The position numbers and the translations under genes are program-made. A DNA stretch of 58,200 nucleotides from an uncultured Methanobrevibacter sp. (lineage in GTDB: Archaea; Methanobacteriota; Methanobacteria; Methanobacteriales; Methanobacteriaceae), in assembly GCA_900317865.1 (NCBI GenBank), contig ONIK01000023.1:1-58200 (forward strand), written 5' to 3'. Numbering within the stretch: the first letter of the stretch is position 1; every line of letters starts with the position of its first letter. Below, piece by piece: positions 34,835 through 43,324 of the stretch. Under the pieces are notes generated by a model. That model ran no database searches. It was not told the DNA's origin and saw only the letters and a program-made list of their open reading frames with translations.

Positions 34835-37629
34835 AATGCTTTTTTATCTACTTTACCGTTTATATTCAATGGAATTTCATCGATTGAAACAACAAATGAA
34901 GGAACCATGTAATCGGGTTTGTTCTGTCTCATATAATCTTTAACATATTCAATGATGTCTCCTTCAAAATCGGGAGCAACTACATATGCAATCAATTCAT
35001 TATTTGAACCATTTTTAATTGTTTGAACGGTTACGTCATCAATATCTGGAAGGTCTCTTATTGTTATTTCAATTTCCAATAATTCAACACGGTTTCCTCT
35101 GATTTTAACTTGAGAATCTAATCTTCCGATAATGGCAATGCTTCCATCAGGTAAATATCTTCCCAAATCTCCGGTTTTATATATTTTATTATAACCATTG
35201 ATTTCGCCATCGAATGGATTTTGGAAAAATGCATTTTCGTTTTCTTCAGGATTTTTAAAGTATCCTTTTGTTGTCTGATATCCGGATAAATAAATTTCAC
35301 CAACAGCACCTAATGGAACTCTTCGAAGTTCATTGTCCAAAATATATGCTTTGGTGTTCCAATTCAATATACCGACTGATGAATCATCCAATTTTTTATC
35401 TACATCAATGGATGTAATGTAATTGGATTCAGTTTGACCATAGACATCGCTTAAAATATAATTTTTTGGTGGAGTTATGCTACCTAATTTTTCACCTGCG
35501 GTTTGTAAATACTTCAAAGAAGTGTCAGATATGGTATTAACAAATAATTTTGCTATTTGGGTTGTAATTAATGTATGTGTTACTCCATATTTGATAAAAT
35601 AGTCATTTAATTTATAAATATTTAGTTTAATATTATTAGGGACATATGTTAGTGATCCGCCAGTAAATATTGGTGCAAATTGTTCTAAAGAAACAACAAA
35701 ACCAACGGAGGCGAAAATTCCCAGAACATCATCGCAGTTAAATTCTGTGCTTGCAATATAATATTGCATGAGATTTAAGATACTTAATGTAGTTATCTGA
35801 ACTGCTTTGGGATTTCCTGTGGTTCCTGATGTATAAAGAATACAGGCCACATCATTAATGTTTGAATCGACATAATCTACATAATCTGATGTTTTAACTT
35901 TGTCCAGTAAAGATGAAATATTGATTATATTTAAATCAAGGTTAGCTTCTGCATCAATTTTTTGTGCACGTTTTTGGAATGTGTCTGTTACAATTATTGC
36001 TTTTGATTCTGATTGTTTTATCATGAATTCAATACGTTTATCAGGATGGTTTTCATCAATTGGAACATAAGTAATTCCTTGGGATAAACAGCTTAAAGCA
36101 GTTATGATGGCCCAATGATTGCGGTCGACAAAAACAGTAACGATATCATTAGATGATACATTAAATTGCTTTAATAATGAATTTAAGTCATTTACAATTG
36201 ATGCAATTTGTGAATATGTGTAGCTTGCATCATCACTTAGCGTTAAAATATTGTCTGGATTTTCAATTAACTGGGTGTTGAAGGCATCCAGAATACAATC
36301 ATATTTTAAGTCATGTTCTGTTTGATTAAAACTGTCTAAAAGATTCAAATCATCATTGTCAATGTAATTAATCTCTTCAAGTTCACTGACATTGAGAATT
36401 TCACGCAAAATTAACATGTATGTTTTAGTAAAGATTCCTAACTTGTAATCATCAGCATAGAAAATAACGAAGGTCAAATCACCTTCAAAATCATGTTCTA
36501 ACTCATTTATTGAGTATCCATTTTCATCCTCATCCACTAAATTGGAAAAGAGATCGTGAGCATATTTGAATGAAATGTCTGATTTTAAGTCAAATTCACT
36601 GGCCAGATAATGGGAAGGATACAGGTCACAATTCACAACGCTATTAACCAAATCACCGGAATATTCCAAAAAGGAATTGACGCTTTGATTTTTACAGTCC
36701 ATAAGTATCGGCAGTGTTTTGGCAAACATTCCTGCCGATTGGGAATGGTCAATGTAGTCCCTACAATCTTCAAGAATATTGAAAAGGACTTTGGAAGAAC
36801 CTGTAAATCTGGATAATGTATATGCGAAAACACTTGAGAAAAATTGATTGCGGTTAATGGAATGATCCTGTAAAAAACTATTAAGTTTATTCCCGTCAAT
36901 ATTGAATATATTTATATAATCAGATTCTCCATCACTGTCAACACTATGCATCAATCCATGAACTTCATCCATATCGGACAGCATATTGTACATAAAAGTT
37001 TTTGCGTCATCCATATAATCGGAAGGGAGATTTTCTTCAAATGAAATTTGTCTTAAAATCCCATCATCAATAAAATCCAATTCCTTTTTATTTAAAATAT
37101 CATATAATCTATTTAACAGGATTTTCAGTGATGCTTCATCAAAAATTAAATGGTGGAAATCCATACATAAAATTGATGATTTTTTATCTTCAACAATTAA
37201 AAAACGGGATAAATATTTGTCCAATTCAAATGGCTGCACAAATGCATCAATATCACTGTCTGTTCCTTCAATAATTGGTGGTTTTTCATCAAAGCAAAAA
37301 GAAGGCACATCATTATCAATTAAAACTCTTGCTGTTAAAATCGGATGAATTTTAAATAATTTCTCCAATGCAATTTTAATTTCTTCACTGGTATAATTAT
37401 GAAATTCTATTTTAAATGGATTATTGTGTGATGTTTTCATTTCATTTTTAATTTCATCCAAATAAATATTTAATTGAGATTCGGATAAAGGACAGTTCTG
37501 ATTAAAATCATATTTAATTCCGTCATTTGAATGTGATTTAATATAATTGTCAATACCTTGCGGTGTTTTGTTTGGGTTTGGGTAATTTTTATCAGTTTTT
37601 TCTGAAGGAAAATGATTATTATTTCTCAT
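34753..37629 (-). CDS. Giant NRPS, first part: module 1, C1-A1
   Basis: The start is set at the ATG at 37629, preceded by GGTGA; an in-frame TTG 18 nt upstream has no such support. An N-terminal condensation domain (CPLSESQLNIYLDE; MDFHHLIFDEAS) suggests the chain begins by condensing an external acyl group, as in lipo-initiated peptides, unless it is inactive. The adenylation domain has ILYTSGTTGNPKA, DVYGQTES, YKTGDLGRY and VKIRGNRVEL. By eye its pocket reads VVELQAVYIK: the Asp that normally holds the amino group is Val. The reading frame breaks after NINGKVDKKAL; the carrier domain follows in another frame (the 991-aa part). It starts 145 nt after the phosphopantetheinyl transferase gene. 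Confidence 0.85.
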   Translation of the reverse strand: MRNNNHFPSEKTDKNYPNPNKTPQGIDNYIKSHSNDGIKYDFNQNCPLSESQLNIYLDEIKNEMKTSHNNPFKIEFHNYTSEEIKIALEKLFKIHPILTARVLIDNDVPSFCFDEKPPIIEGTDSDIDAFVQPFELDKYLSRFLIVEDKKSSILCMDFHHLIFDEASLKILLNRLYDILNKKELDFIDDGILRQISFEENLPSDYMDDAKTFMYNMLSDMDEVHGLMHSVDSDGESDYINIFNIDGNKLNSFLQDHSINRNQFFSSVFAYTLSRFTGSSKVLFNILEDCRDYIDHSQSAGMFAKTLPILMDCKNQSVNSFLEYSGDLVNSVVNCDLYPSHYLASEFDLKSDISFKYAHDLFSNLVDEDENGYSINELEHDFEGDLTFVIFYADDYKLGIFTKTYMLILREILNVSELEEINYIDNDDLNLLDSFNQTEHDLKYDCILDAFNTQLIENPDNILTLSDDASYTYSQIASIVNDLNSLLKQFNVSSNDIVTVFVDRNHWAIITALSCLSQGITYVPIDENHPDKRIEFMIKQSESKAIIVTDTFQKRAQKIDAEANLDLNIINISSLLDKVKTSDYVDYVDSNINDVACILYTSGTTGNPKAVQITTLSILNLMQYYIASTEFNCDDVLGIFASVGFVVSLEQFAPIFTGGSLTYVPNNIKLNIYKLNDYFIKYGVTHTLITTQIAKLFVNTISDTSLKYLQTAGEKLGSITPPKNYILSDVYGQTESNYITSIDVDKKLDDSSVGILNWNTKAYILDNELRRVPLGAVGEIYLSGYQTTKGYFKNPEENENAFFQNPFDGEINGYNKIYKTGDLGRYLPDGSIAIIGRLDSQVKIRGNRVELLEIEITIRDLPDIDDVTVQTIKNGSNNELIAYVVAPDFEGDIIEYVKDYMRQNKPDYMVPSFVVSIDEIPLNINGKVDKKALMHLKKCLIGKKLVFMIISHVWEEIHS

Positions 37630-37647
37630 TAAGTCACCTACATACAA

Positions 37648-37792
37648 TTTTAAATTACCTTTTTTTAATCTCCCATATATTCAGATGCAATATAATTTTG
37701 TCATATAATATATTATTATTATACTACTTATATTTTTCAATATTTTGCATGAACTTTTATCACATTATTTAATCATGATAAAATTTTTTTAA
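37648..37792 (-). promoter_or_regulatory. Leader and possible own promoter of the NRPS gene
   Basis: This 145-nt gap is much longer than the other gaps in the operon. It contains AAAAATATAAGTAG (about 37740-37725) and further TATA-like stretches, then GGTGA just before the ATG. The NRPS gene may have a promoter of its own besides read-through from the regulatory genes. Confidence 0.35.
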
Positions 37793-38431
37793 TTAATAAG
37801 TAATTAATTCATTTGTTGAGTATTTTTCAATATTGTTTGTTTTATAATGTCCTGCTGAAGCTACTTTATATTCACCAATATCATATAGGTTGAACTTAAG
37901 ATTATTTGGGTCATTTTTCAGGGATATCTCATCACTGATAAGTATTTCAAAGCTATTTAAATCCAAATTAAATCCCAAGCCGGTATATTTCATATAGCTT
38001 TCTTTTAAAACCCAGTATTTAAAAAATTCATCGTATGGCTTATCGGATTTCATTATGTTTTCATACTCACTGTTGAAGAAATAATTCTTGGCTATATTCA
38101 AATCAATTTCAGAGTCGATGTATTCAACATCCACACCAATTTCCTTATCGGATATTGCACAGCAAACAATTTTGCCGGAATGACTTAAATTAAAATAAAT
38201 ATTTTCATAATTGGATATGTATGCCTTATCATATTTTCCAATTTTAAATTCTGGTTTGATGATGCCTTCATCTTTTAATAGTTTTTGAAGCAACAGATAA
38301 ACTCCACAGCTAAGTTTTTTGTCCTTTTCAAATCTATAAAAATCGATTTTTTCTTTTCTTTTATCTGAAACTAATTTATATCCCTGGTCTAAATCAAGAT
38401 CTTCTACATTGCAATAAGCTATTTTAATCAT
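37793..38431 (-). CDS. Sfp-type 4'-phosphopantetheinyl transferase
   Basis: The enzyme transfers phosphopantetheine from CoA to the Ser of carrier domains and so turns the NRPS on. Motifs are FNLSHSG (about residue 80), IGVDVEYI with the metal-binding Asp, and WVLKESYMKYTGLG with the conserved Lys-Glu-Ser/Lys pattern. The length of about 212 residues is usual. I set the start at the ATG at 38431, which overlaps the stop of the phosphatase gene (translational coupling); an in-frame TTG lies 9 nt upstream. Its position directly before the NRPS gene makes the eight T domains its obvious target. Confidence 0.88.
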   Translation of the reverse strand: MIKIAYCNVEDLDLDQGYKLVSDKRKEKIDFYRFEKDKKLSCGVYLLLQKLLKDEGIIKPEFKIGKYDKAYISNYENIYFNLSHSGKIVCCAISDKEIGVDVEYIDSEIDLNIAKNYFFNSEYENIMKSDKPYDEFFKYWVLKESYMKYTGLGFNLDLNSFEILISDEISLKNDPNNLKFNLYDIGEYKVASAGHYKTNNIEKYSTNELITY

Positions 38432-40325
38432 TTTTATCAATTATTATTAGTGTCATGTCGTCAAATTGTTCGCATCCAGTTGTAAACTCCTCAAGATCTT
38501 TTAGCAGCAGTTTAATTTTTTCATGTTTTTCAGTTATTTCATTTAGTTTGTTGATAAGGCGTTCTTCACCATAAAATTCATTATTAATATTTTTAGCATC
38601 AGTTATTCCGTCAGTATATGCAATCAATCTATGGAATGCTGAAATTTCTTCTTTTTTGAATTCAAAGTCTTTTATAACTCCCAAAACAATGCCACTGTCC
38701 ATGTTTAATTTTTCAAATCCATTTTTATCACTAATTAATGGAGGTTCATGTCCTGCATTGGAAAATGTCATGATTTTTGTCTTTTTATTGTATATTCCAA
38801 GCCATAATGTTATAAACATCATTTCAGTGTTATTTTCACATAATTGATTGTTAAGTTGATATAATACTTTGGAAGGGTCTTTTTCGCTTTTAAGCAGTTG
38901 TTTAATGATTGCGTGGGTTGTTATTGAAAGTAACGCTGCAGGAACACCTTTTCCAGATGCATCACCAATTACCATAACTAAATTTTCATCATCTATTTCG
39001 AAATAATCAAAAAAGTCTCCTCCTACTTCCCTTGCAGGTTTGGAATTTCCATAAACTGAATAATTTTCATTTTCAATACTTTTTGTTGGCAGAATTGATT
39101 TTTGAATTTTTTCAGCAATGTTAAGTTCTGCTTCAATCCTATGTTTTTCTCCTTCGATTTTTTCTATATTTTCAATGTATTCATTGGTATTGTTAATTAA
39201 ATTGGTATAACTACGGGCCAACATTCCTATTTCATCAGTATCATTAATATGTTTAGAATATACTTTAAGTAATTCATCTGATTGGATTTTATCTCCTTTT
39301 TTAATATACTGTTCTATTTTTGAAAATGAATATAGTGGATCGATTACTTCCATTTCAATATATTTTAAAACAAAGAGACATGGGATAAAGAATATGATGA
39401 GTAAAATGTCTACTATTACCATCATGTAGATAACCAAATCATCCATCTCTACAGGTGAAAATATGTCTATAACTTCAAGCAGTATATCGTTTGTGGAAAT
39501 TAATATGGCTATGATTATAAGAACCATTGTTGCTATAAGAAATATTCGCATTACTTTTTCAGGTATTGACGTATAGGTTATTTCAGTTATTTTTGATTTT
39601 ATTGGTTTTGTTATGTATATGAATATCAGTGCTGTAAGAATAATGGTATTTGCAATTGTTATTTGAATGTTCTGGACAAAATAATAATCATAAATTAAAA
39701 CAAATATTGTAAAGATGAATATCAGCACGCCAAGTACCTTATAGAATTTTACATTGGGTTTTCTTTTAGATATTTTGGGGACATGGACAAAATCAATTTT
39801 TTTTGAAAGCCAAATTCCAATAATTCCAAATATAAATGCAGAATTAAGAAAATTAATAAAATATCTTGTTCCAATCTCAAAACTGGTCTCTATTGTCTCA
39901 GGATATAGTATATAAAATAATTCTTTTTGAATTATGCTGTATAATGTAGAACATACTATAACTATTCCTATAAACAAAAGTAAATTTGACATATTGTTTA
40001 ATCTGGGCTTGGTAATTACGTCTCTCCGACTGTAATCTCCATACCATAATTTATAAGCCAAATATGAAATTCCAAAAGATAGAATTGCAGATGAAATAGT
40101 TAACTCTGGACTGTAATGCCTAAATGTGTCGCATAGTGTATTTCCAAGAACTGTTCCGACAACACCATATGGGCCAAAAAGCAGACCTGAAATAAGAATA
40201 AGCCCTACATGTGGTGAAAATCCGTAGCCGAAATCATCACTTAACATTAATTGTTGAGAACCTAAATTAAAGATTATCATCAAGATAAATGGCACTAATA
40301 TCTTTTTTAAATCATTTTTTTCCAT
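38424..40325 (-). CDS. Membrane SpoIIE/RsbU-type serine phosphatase (633 aa)
   Basis: About nine or ten hydrophobic helices fill residues 1-330. A HAMP-like and coiled-coil linker follows (about 330-415, ending AEKIQKSILP), then a PP2C-like SpoIIE domain (about 420-633). Metal-site motifs are VGGDFFDYF, GDASGKGVPA, FSNAGHEPP, AYTDGITDAK and DDMTLIIID. In bacterial partner switching such enzymes dephosphorylate an STAS antagonist in answer to a signal. Here the STAS protein and its kinase-like partner are the two genes upstream, and the start overlaps the ATPase stop by one base (TAATG). The signal sensed by the membrane part is unknown. Confidence 0.88.
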   Translation of the reverse strand: MEKNDLKKILVPFILMIIFNLGSQQLMLSDDFGYGFSPHVGLILISGLLFGPYGVVGTVLGNTLCDTFRHYSPELTISSAILSFGISYLAYKLWYGDYSRRDVITKPRLNNMSNLLLFIGIVIVCSTLYSIIQKELFYILYPETIETSFEIGTRYFINFLNSAFIFGIIGIWLSKKIDFVHVPKISKRKPNVKFYKVLGVLIFIFTIFVLIYDYYFVQNIQITIANTIILTALIFIYITKPIKSKITEITYTSIPEKVMRIFLIATMVLIIIAILISTNDILLEVIDIFSPVEMDDLVIYMMVIVDILLIIFFIPCLFVLKYIEMEVIDPLYSFSKIEQYIKKGDKIQSDELLKVYSKHINDTDEIGMLARSYTNLINNTNEYIENIEKIEGEKHRIEAELNIAEKIQKSILPTKSIENENYSVYGNSKPAREVGGDFFDYFEIDDENLVMVIGDASGKGVPAALLSITTHAIIKQLLKSEKDPSKVLYQLNNQLCENNTEMMFITLWLGIYNKKTKIMTFSNAGHEPPLISDKNGFEKLNMDSGIVLGVIKDFEFKKEEISAFHRLIAYTDGITDAKNINNEFYGEERLINKLNEITEKHEKIKLLLKDLEEFTTGCEQFDDMTLIIIDKND

Positions 40326-40708
40326 TATATACCTTTTTTAATAATTTTTAGATGGTTTTCTCCATTTTCGTGGGTGTATATCATTTCATCAACATTATCT
40401 TTTGCAAGTAAAATCCCTAAACCTCCGACTTCCACTTCATCAATGTTGCCAGATTTTTTAGAACCTTCATGGATTGTAGGATCAAATTCAATTCCGTTAT
40501 CAATAAATTCTACAGTTAAATCTCCATCATAATCCACGTTGACAATAATGTAGTCTGCATTGGAATAATTAACAATATTTACAAATAATTCTTCTATTGC
40601 TAATTCTAACTGGATGTTTAGTTCATAGGTTTCGTTGATAAATTCCTTTAGGGCATATAATTCACTTAATTCTGCTTTAAGTTTTATGGAATTCATATTA
40701 TCAAGCAT
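40325..40708 (-). CDS. RsbW/SpoIIAB-like histidine-kinase-fold ATPase
   Basis: A 127-residue GHKL ATPase domain alone. The N-box is EELFVNIVNYS, the G1 box VEFIDNGIEFDP, and a GGLGILLAK segment forms the lid. In bacteria such proteins phosphorylate an STAS antagonist on Ser and hold a sigma factor. Archaea lack these sigma factors, so the final target here must be something else and cannot be read from the sequence. It sits between the STAS gene (22 nt upstream) and the phosphatase. Confidence 0.83.
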   Translation of the reverse strand: MLDNMNSIKLKAELSELYALKEFINETYELNIQLELAIEELFVNIVNYSNADYIIVNVDYDGDLTVEFIDNGIEFDPTIHEGSKKSGNIDEVEVGGLGILLAKDNVDEMIYTHENGENHLKIIKKGI

Positions 40709-40730
40709 ATATTTTTAGTTTTAAGCTTTT

Positions 40731-41030
40731 TTATTCAATGTTTAATATATTGTCCAATCCAGAAACAGTAAGAATTTCTTTTATTGTGTCTGGTGTGTTT
40801 ATAATTTTAAAAGGAATTCCTTCAGGTTTTAATTTTTTCTGTGTTGCAATAAGGACTCTTAATCCCGCACTTGAAATGTATTCCAAGTTTGCAAAATCTA
40901 AGATTAATGAGTCAAATTTTCCAATTTCATCATTAATTTCATTTTCAAAATCTGGAGCGGTTACAGTATCAATTTGACTGTCGACAGTAATTGTCAATTC
41001 TTTTTCGTTATAAATTTTTTCAATATTCAT
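40731..41030 (-). CDS. STAS-domain anti-sigma-factor antagonist-like protein
   Basis: A single STAS domain of 99 residues. The segment SLILDFANLEYISSAGLRVL contains the Ser that is phosphorylated in SpoIIAA/RsbV proteins. A GGAGAT site sits just before the ATG. It is the first gene of a run with the RsbW-like ATPase, the phosphatase, the phosphopantetheinyl transferase and the NRPS. Together they make a complete partner-switching set: substrate, kinase, phosphatase. Confidence 0.85.
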   Translation of the reverse strand: MNIEKIYNEKELTITVDSQIDTVTAPDFENEINDEIGKFDSLILDFANLEYISSAGLRVLIATQKKLKPEGIPFKIINTPDTIKEILTVSGLDNILNIE

Positions 41031-41146
41031 TTTATCTCCTTTTTTTAAACTATTATATTTTTTTATTTTAATTCATATATTAATTTTGTTCATATCTGTA
41101 ATTTTAATTTAATTGCTTTTGCTTGAATCATATGTTATATAATATT

Positions 41147-41279
41147 TCTTCCTGTTAATGATATAATAGATGTATTGAATTCATTTGTTTATGATATCAG
41201 TATTGTTCCTACAGAAGAATTCAAGCAAATATTTAAAGAAAATATGCATGAAGGCATTTGGGGGACTGATTATGGATGA
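41147..41279 (+). pseudogene. Short coding remnant of unknown family
   Basis: A frame reading VNDIIDVLNSFVYDISIVP then TEEFKQIFKENMHEGIW looks like normal protein sequence but has no start codon context and stops at a TGA. It is probably what is left of a deleted gene. Confidence 0.3.
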
Positions 41280-41443
41280 TTTGTCAATAGTTGGCTTTGA
41301 TTTTGAAGAAAATTTTGTCAATGTTGTCAATATGGATTATCATTAAAAATTCTTTCTTCATTTGGTTTTGAGTGGCTTGAAAATGATGAAATTTATCTTA
41401 TTAATTATTTAAATAGTATTCATTACTTTGATTAATCAAAAAT

Positions 41444-41672
41444 TTATGGAAATGGGAATAACTCTCGGGGAAGGTAAATAACATTATCCTCTTTTTTAAT
41501 TTTTGTCGTATTTGAAATGATTATTCCATGATTTGCCCCATATCTTCGTATTGTATTTTTTATTTGGCTTTTGTCTTTTTTACCGTAGCTGACTTCAATA
41601 GGAATTAGGTTTTATTAATACTTGATTTTGGATGTGTGTTTCTAATATATTGTCCATTCTTCCGCCTATTTT
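41444..41672 (-). pseudogene. C-terminal remnant of a DUF4143/AAA-ATPase-like protein
   Basis: On the minus strand, GGRMDNILETHIQNQVLIKP is followed, after a frameshift, by EVSYGKKDKSQIKNTIRRY, then NHGIIISNTTKI and VIYLPRELF up to a stop at 41444. This resembles the nuclease-like end of archaeal ATPases with DUF4143. The ATPase part is missing and the frame is broken. Confidence 0.5.
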
Positions 41673-41914
41673 ATATTTAATTATATTATTTATTTTTACT
41701 ATTATTTTTCAACATAATATTATGTGTAATTAAGCTTTAAAAATTCTTTAATGAATTTTTTTACTAATATCTGTTTTGATTAAATCTCCATATAAATTAT
41801 TAAGTTATTTTTTCCAATAATTTAACCCTTTAATTGATTATAACTGGATAAGGTTAATATTTACTTCGATTAACTAAATACATTTAAATACATAGATGAA
41901 TATAATGTTATTAG

Positions 41915-42562
41915 ATGTTTAAGCGAATTTGTCTTTTTGTTTTGGGATTATTCATAATGGCGTTTGGAGTTGCATTTTCTATCAAATCAACTTTTGGAAC
42001 AACTCCCATCAGTTCCATTGCCTATGCTCTAAACTTATGTACGGGCATTAACATCGGTGTTACCACATTCATTTTCAACGCTTCTTTAATTGTCCTTCAA
42101 TTGCTTATTTTAAGATCTGAATTCAAGCCAAAAAGATTGCTGCAGTTCATTAACTGTTTTGTATTTTCCTATTTTACGGATTTGACTTTATATATTGTTT
42201 ATTCACTAAATATTCCAGATAATTTGCTGGTTAATGTGATGCTGATATTTGTAAGTATTTTTCTGATAGCTCTTGGAATATTCATTTATATGCCAACGGA
42301 TATTGCGCCTTTGTCTGGGGAAGGCTGTGTTGAAGCAGTGGCTATCGTTACTGGTTGGAGGTTTTCTTCAATTAAAATAGCATTTGATACTTTGATGGTG
42401 ATTATATCAGTAATAATGTGTTATTTCTTTTATTCAACCCCTTGGGGTAGCGTTAATATTGGAACTGTGATTTCAGCATTCATGGTTGGTTTCACATTAA
42501 GACAAATTGCAAAATTATATAATCATATAACTGGTAAAGATATTAATATTATTAACAAATGA
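41915..42562 (+). CDS. YczE/YitT-like integral membrane protein
   Basis: The protein has 215 residues and five or six hydrophobic helices. The start (LFIMAFGVAFSIKSTFGTTP) shows the family pattern of a first helix ending in a conserved Gly-Thr-x-Pro turn, and PTDIAPLSGEGCVEAVA lies near the middle. The family (YczE/YyaS/YitT) is widespread but has no settled function; some members are suspected to affect export or antibiotic production. It is followed by mptE after 9 nt, so the two are probably cotranscribed. Confidence 0.75.
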   Translation: MFKRICLFVLGLFIMAFGVAFSIKSTFGTTPISSIAYALNLCTGINIGVTTFIFNASLIVLQLLILRSEFKPKRLLQFINCFVFSYFTDLTLYIVYSLNIPDNLLVNVMLIFVSIFLIALGIFIYMPTDIAPLSGEGCVEAVAIVTGWRFSSIKIAFDTLMVIISVIMCYFFYSTPWGSVNIGTVISAFMVGFTLRQIAKLYNHITGKDINIINK

Positions 42563-42571
42563 GGTTAAACC

Positions 42572-43291
42572 ATGGAATTTGGTGAATGGGATATATACTA
42601 TAAAGAAATCTTGGATGATTTTGGATTCTCACGTGAAGATGATGAAAAATGTGCCAAAGTATTGGATGAGATTTTATCCGAAGAGGGCTGTTTAACTCTT
42701 GATGATTTAAGCAAAATAGTTGGATTTTCAGATAAGTTTATTGTATTCGGTGCCGGCCCATCAATTAAAAATCATATCAAGGAACTTAAAGAAAACTATG
42801 ATTTAAAAGATTATGTATTGGTTGCGGCTGATGGAGCTACAACTGCCATGGTTGAAGAAAAAATTGTGCCGGATATTGTTGTAACAGATTTAGATGGTAA
42901 TTTGGATGATATTCTTTTAGCCAATTTGAGGGGAGCCAATATTGTTGTGCATGCCCATGGTGATAATTTAGATAAAATTGTTCAGATAACGCCATTTTTC
43001 ACTAATGTCCTGGGAACTACTCAGGCTCAGCCATTAGGAAATATTTATAACTTCGGCGGATTCACCGATGGTGATAGAGCAATCTTTTTAGCAGTTGCGC
43101 TTGGAGCATCTGAAATAACTCTTGCGGGAATGGACTTTGGTGAAATTGTTACAAAATATTCAAGACCTAATTTGCCGGATATTCTAGGAACTGCAGATGA
43201 GATTAAACGTAAAAAATTGCAGTATGCTGAAAAATTAACAAATTGGGTTATTGAAAATGAAAATGTTGAAGTAATCAACCTCATTAAGTAA
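42572..43291 (+). CDS. mptE: 6-hydroxymethyl-7,8-dihydropterin pyrophosphokinase, archaeal DUF115 type
   Basis: The enzyme activates 6-hydroxymethyl-dihydropterin with ATP on the way to tetrahydromethanopterin, the C1 carrier of methanogenesis. Family marks are FIVFGAGPSIKNHI, the VAADGATTAM turn, PDIVVTDLDGN with acidic metal ligands, VHAHGDN, and NFGGFTDGDRAIFLA followed by LAGMDFG. The length of 239 residues is usual. A GAGGTT site precedes the ATG. It lies between the YczE-like gene and orc1/cdc6. Confidence 0.88.
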   Translation: MEFGEWDIYYKEILDDFGFSREDDEKCAKVLDEILSEEGCLTLDDLSKIVGFSDKFIVFGAGPSIKNHIKELKENYDLKDYVLVAADGATTAMVEEKIVPDIVVTDLDGNLDDILLANLRGANIVVHAHGDNLDKIVQITPFFTNVLGTTQAQPLGNIYNFGGFTDGDRAIFLAVALGASEITLAGMDFGEIVTKYSRPNLPDILGTADEIKRKKLQYAEKLTNWVIENENVEVINLIK

Positions 43292-43324
43292 TATTTTTTA
43301 ACAAGCATAAACAAAGTAGATAAT

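Larger units (their letters stand above)
34736..37629 (-). other. NRPS module 1 (C-A-T, split T)
   Basis: The C-domain motif is near 37140, A3 motif near 35820, and the carrier Ser (GGDS) near 34765 in a shifted frame. The pocket lacks the usual Asp, so the substrate may not be an alpha-amino acid (for example a beta-amino acid; known beta-alanine codes also start with Val). Code by manual alignment: VVELQAVYIK. Confidence 0.6.
41031..41914. other. Long intergenic region with gene remnants
   Basis: The left end should contain the promoter of the STAS-NRPS operon (AAAAAAATATAATAG near 41050-41065 on the minus strand). The middle holds a plus-strand coding scrap (about 41147-41279) and a minus-strand remnant of an AAA-ATPase-like gene (41444-41672). 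The remainder is AT-rich without genes. Confidence 0.5.
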
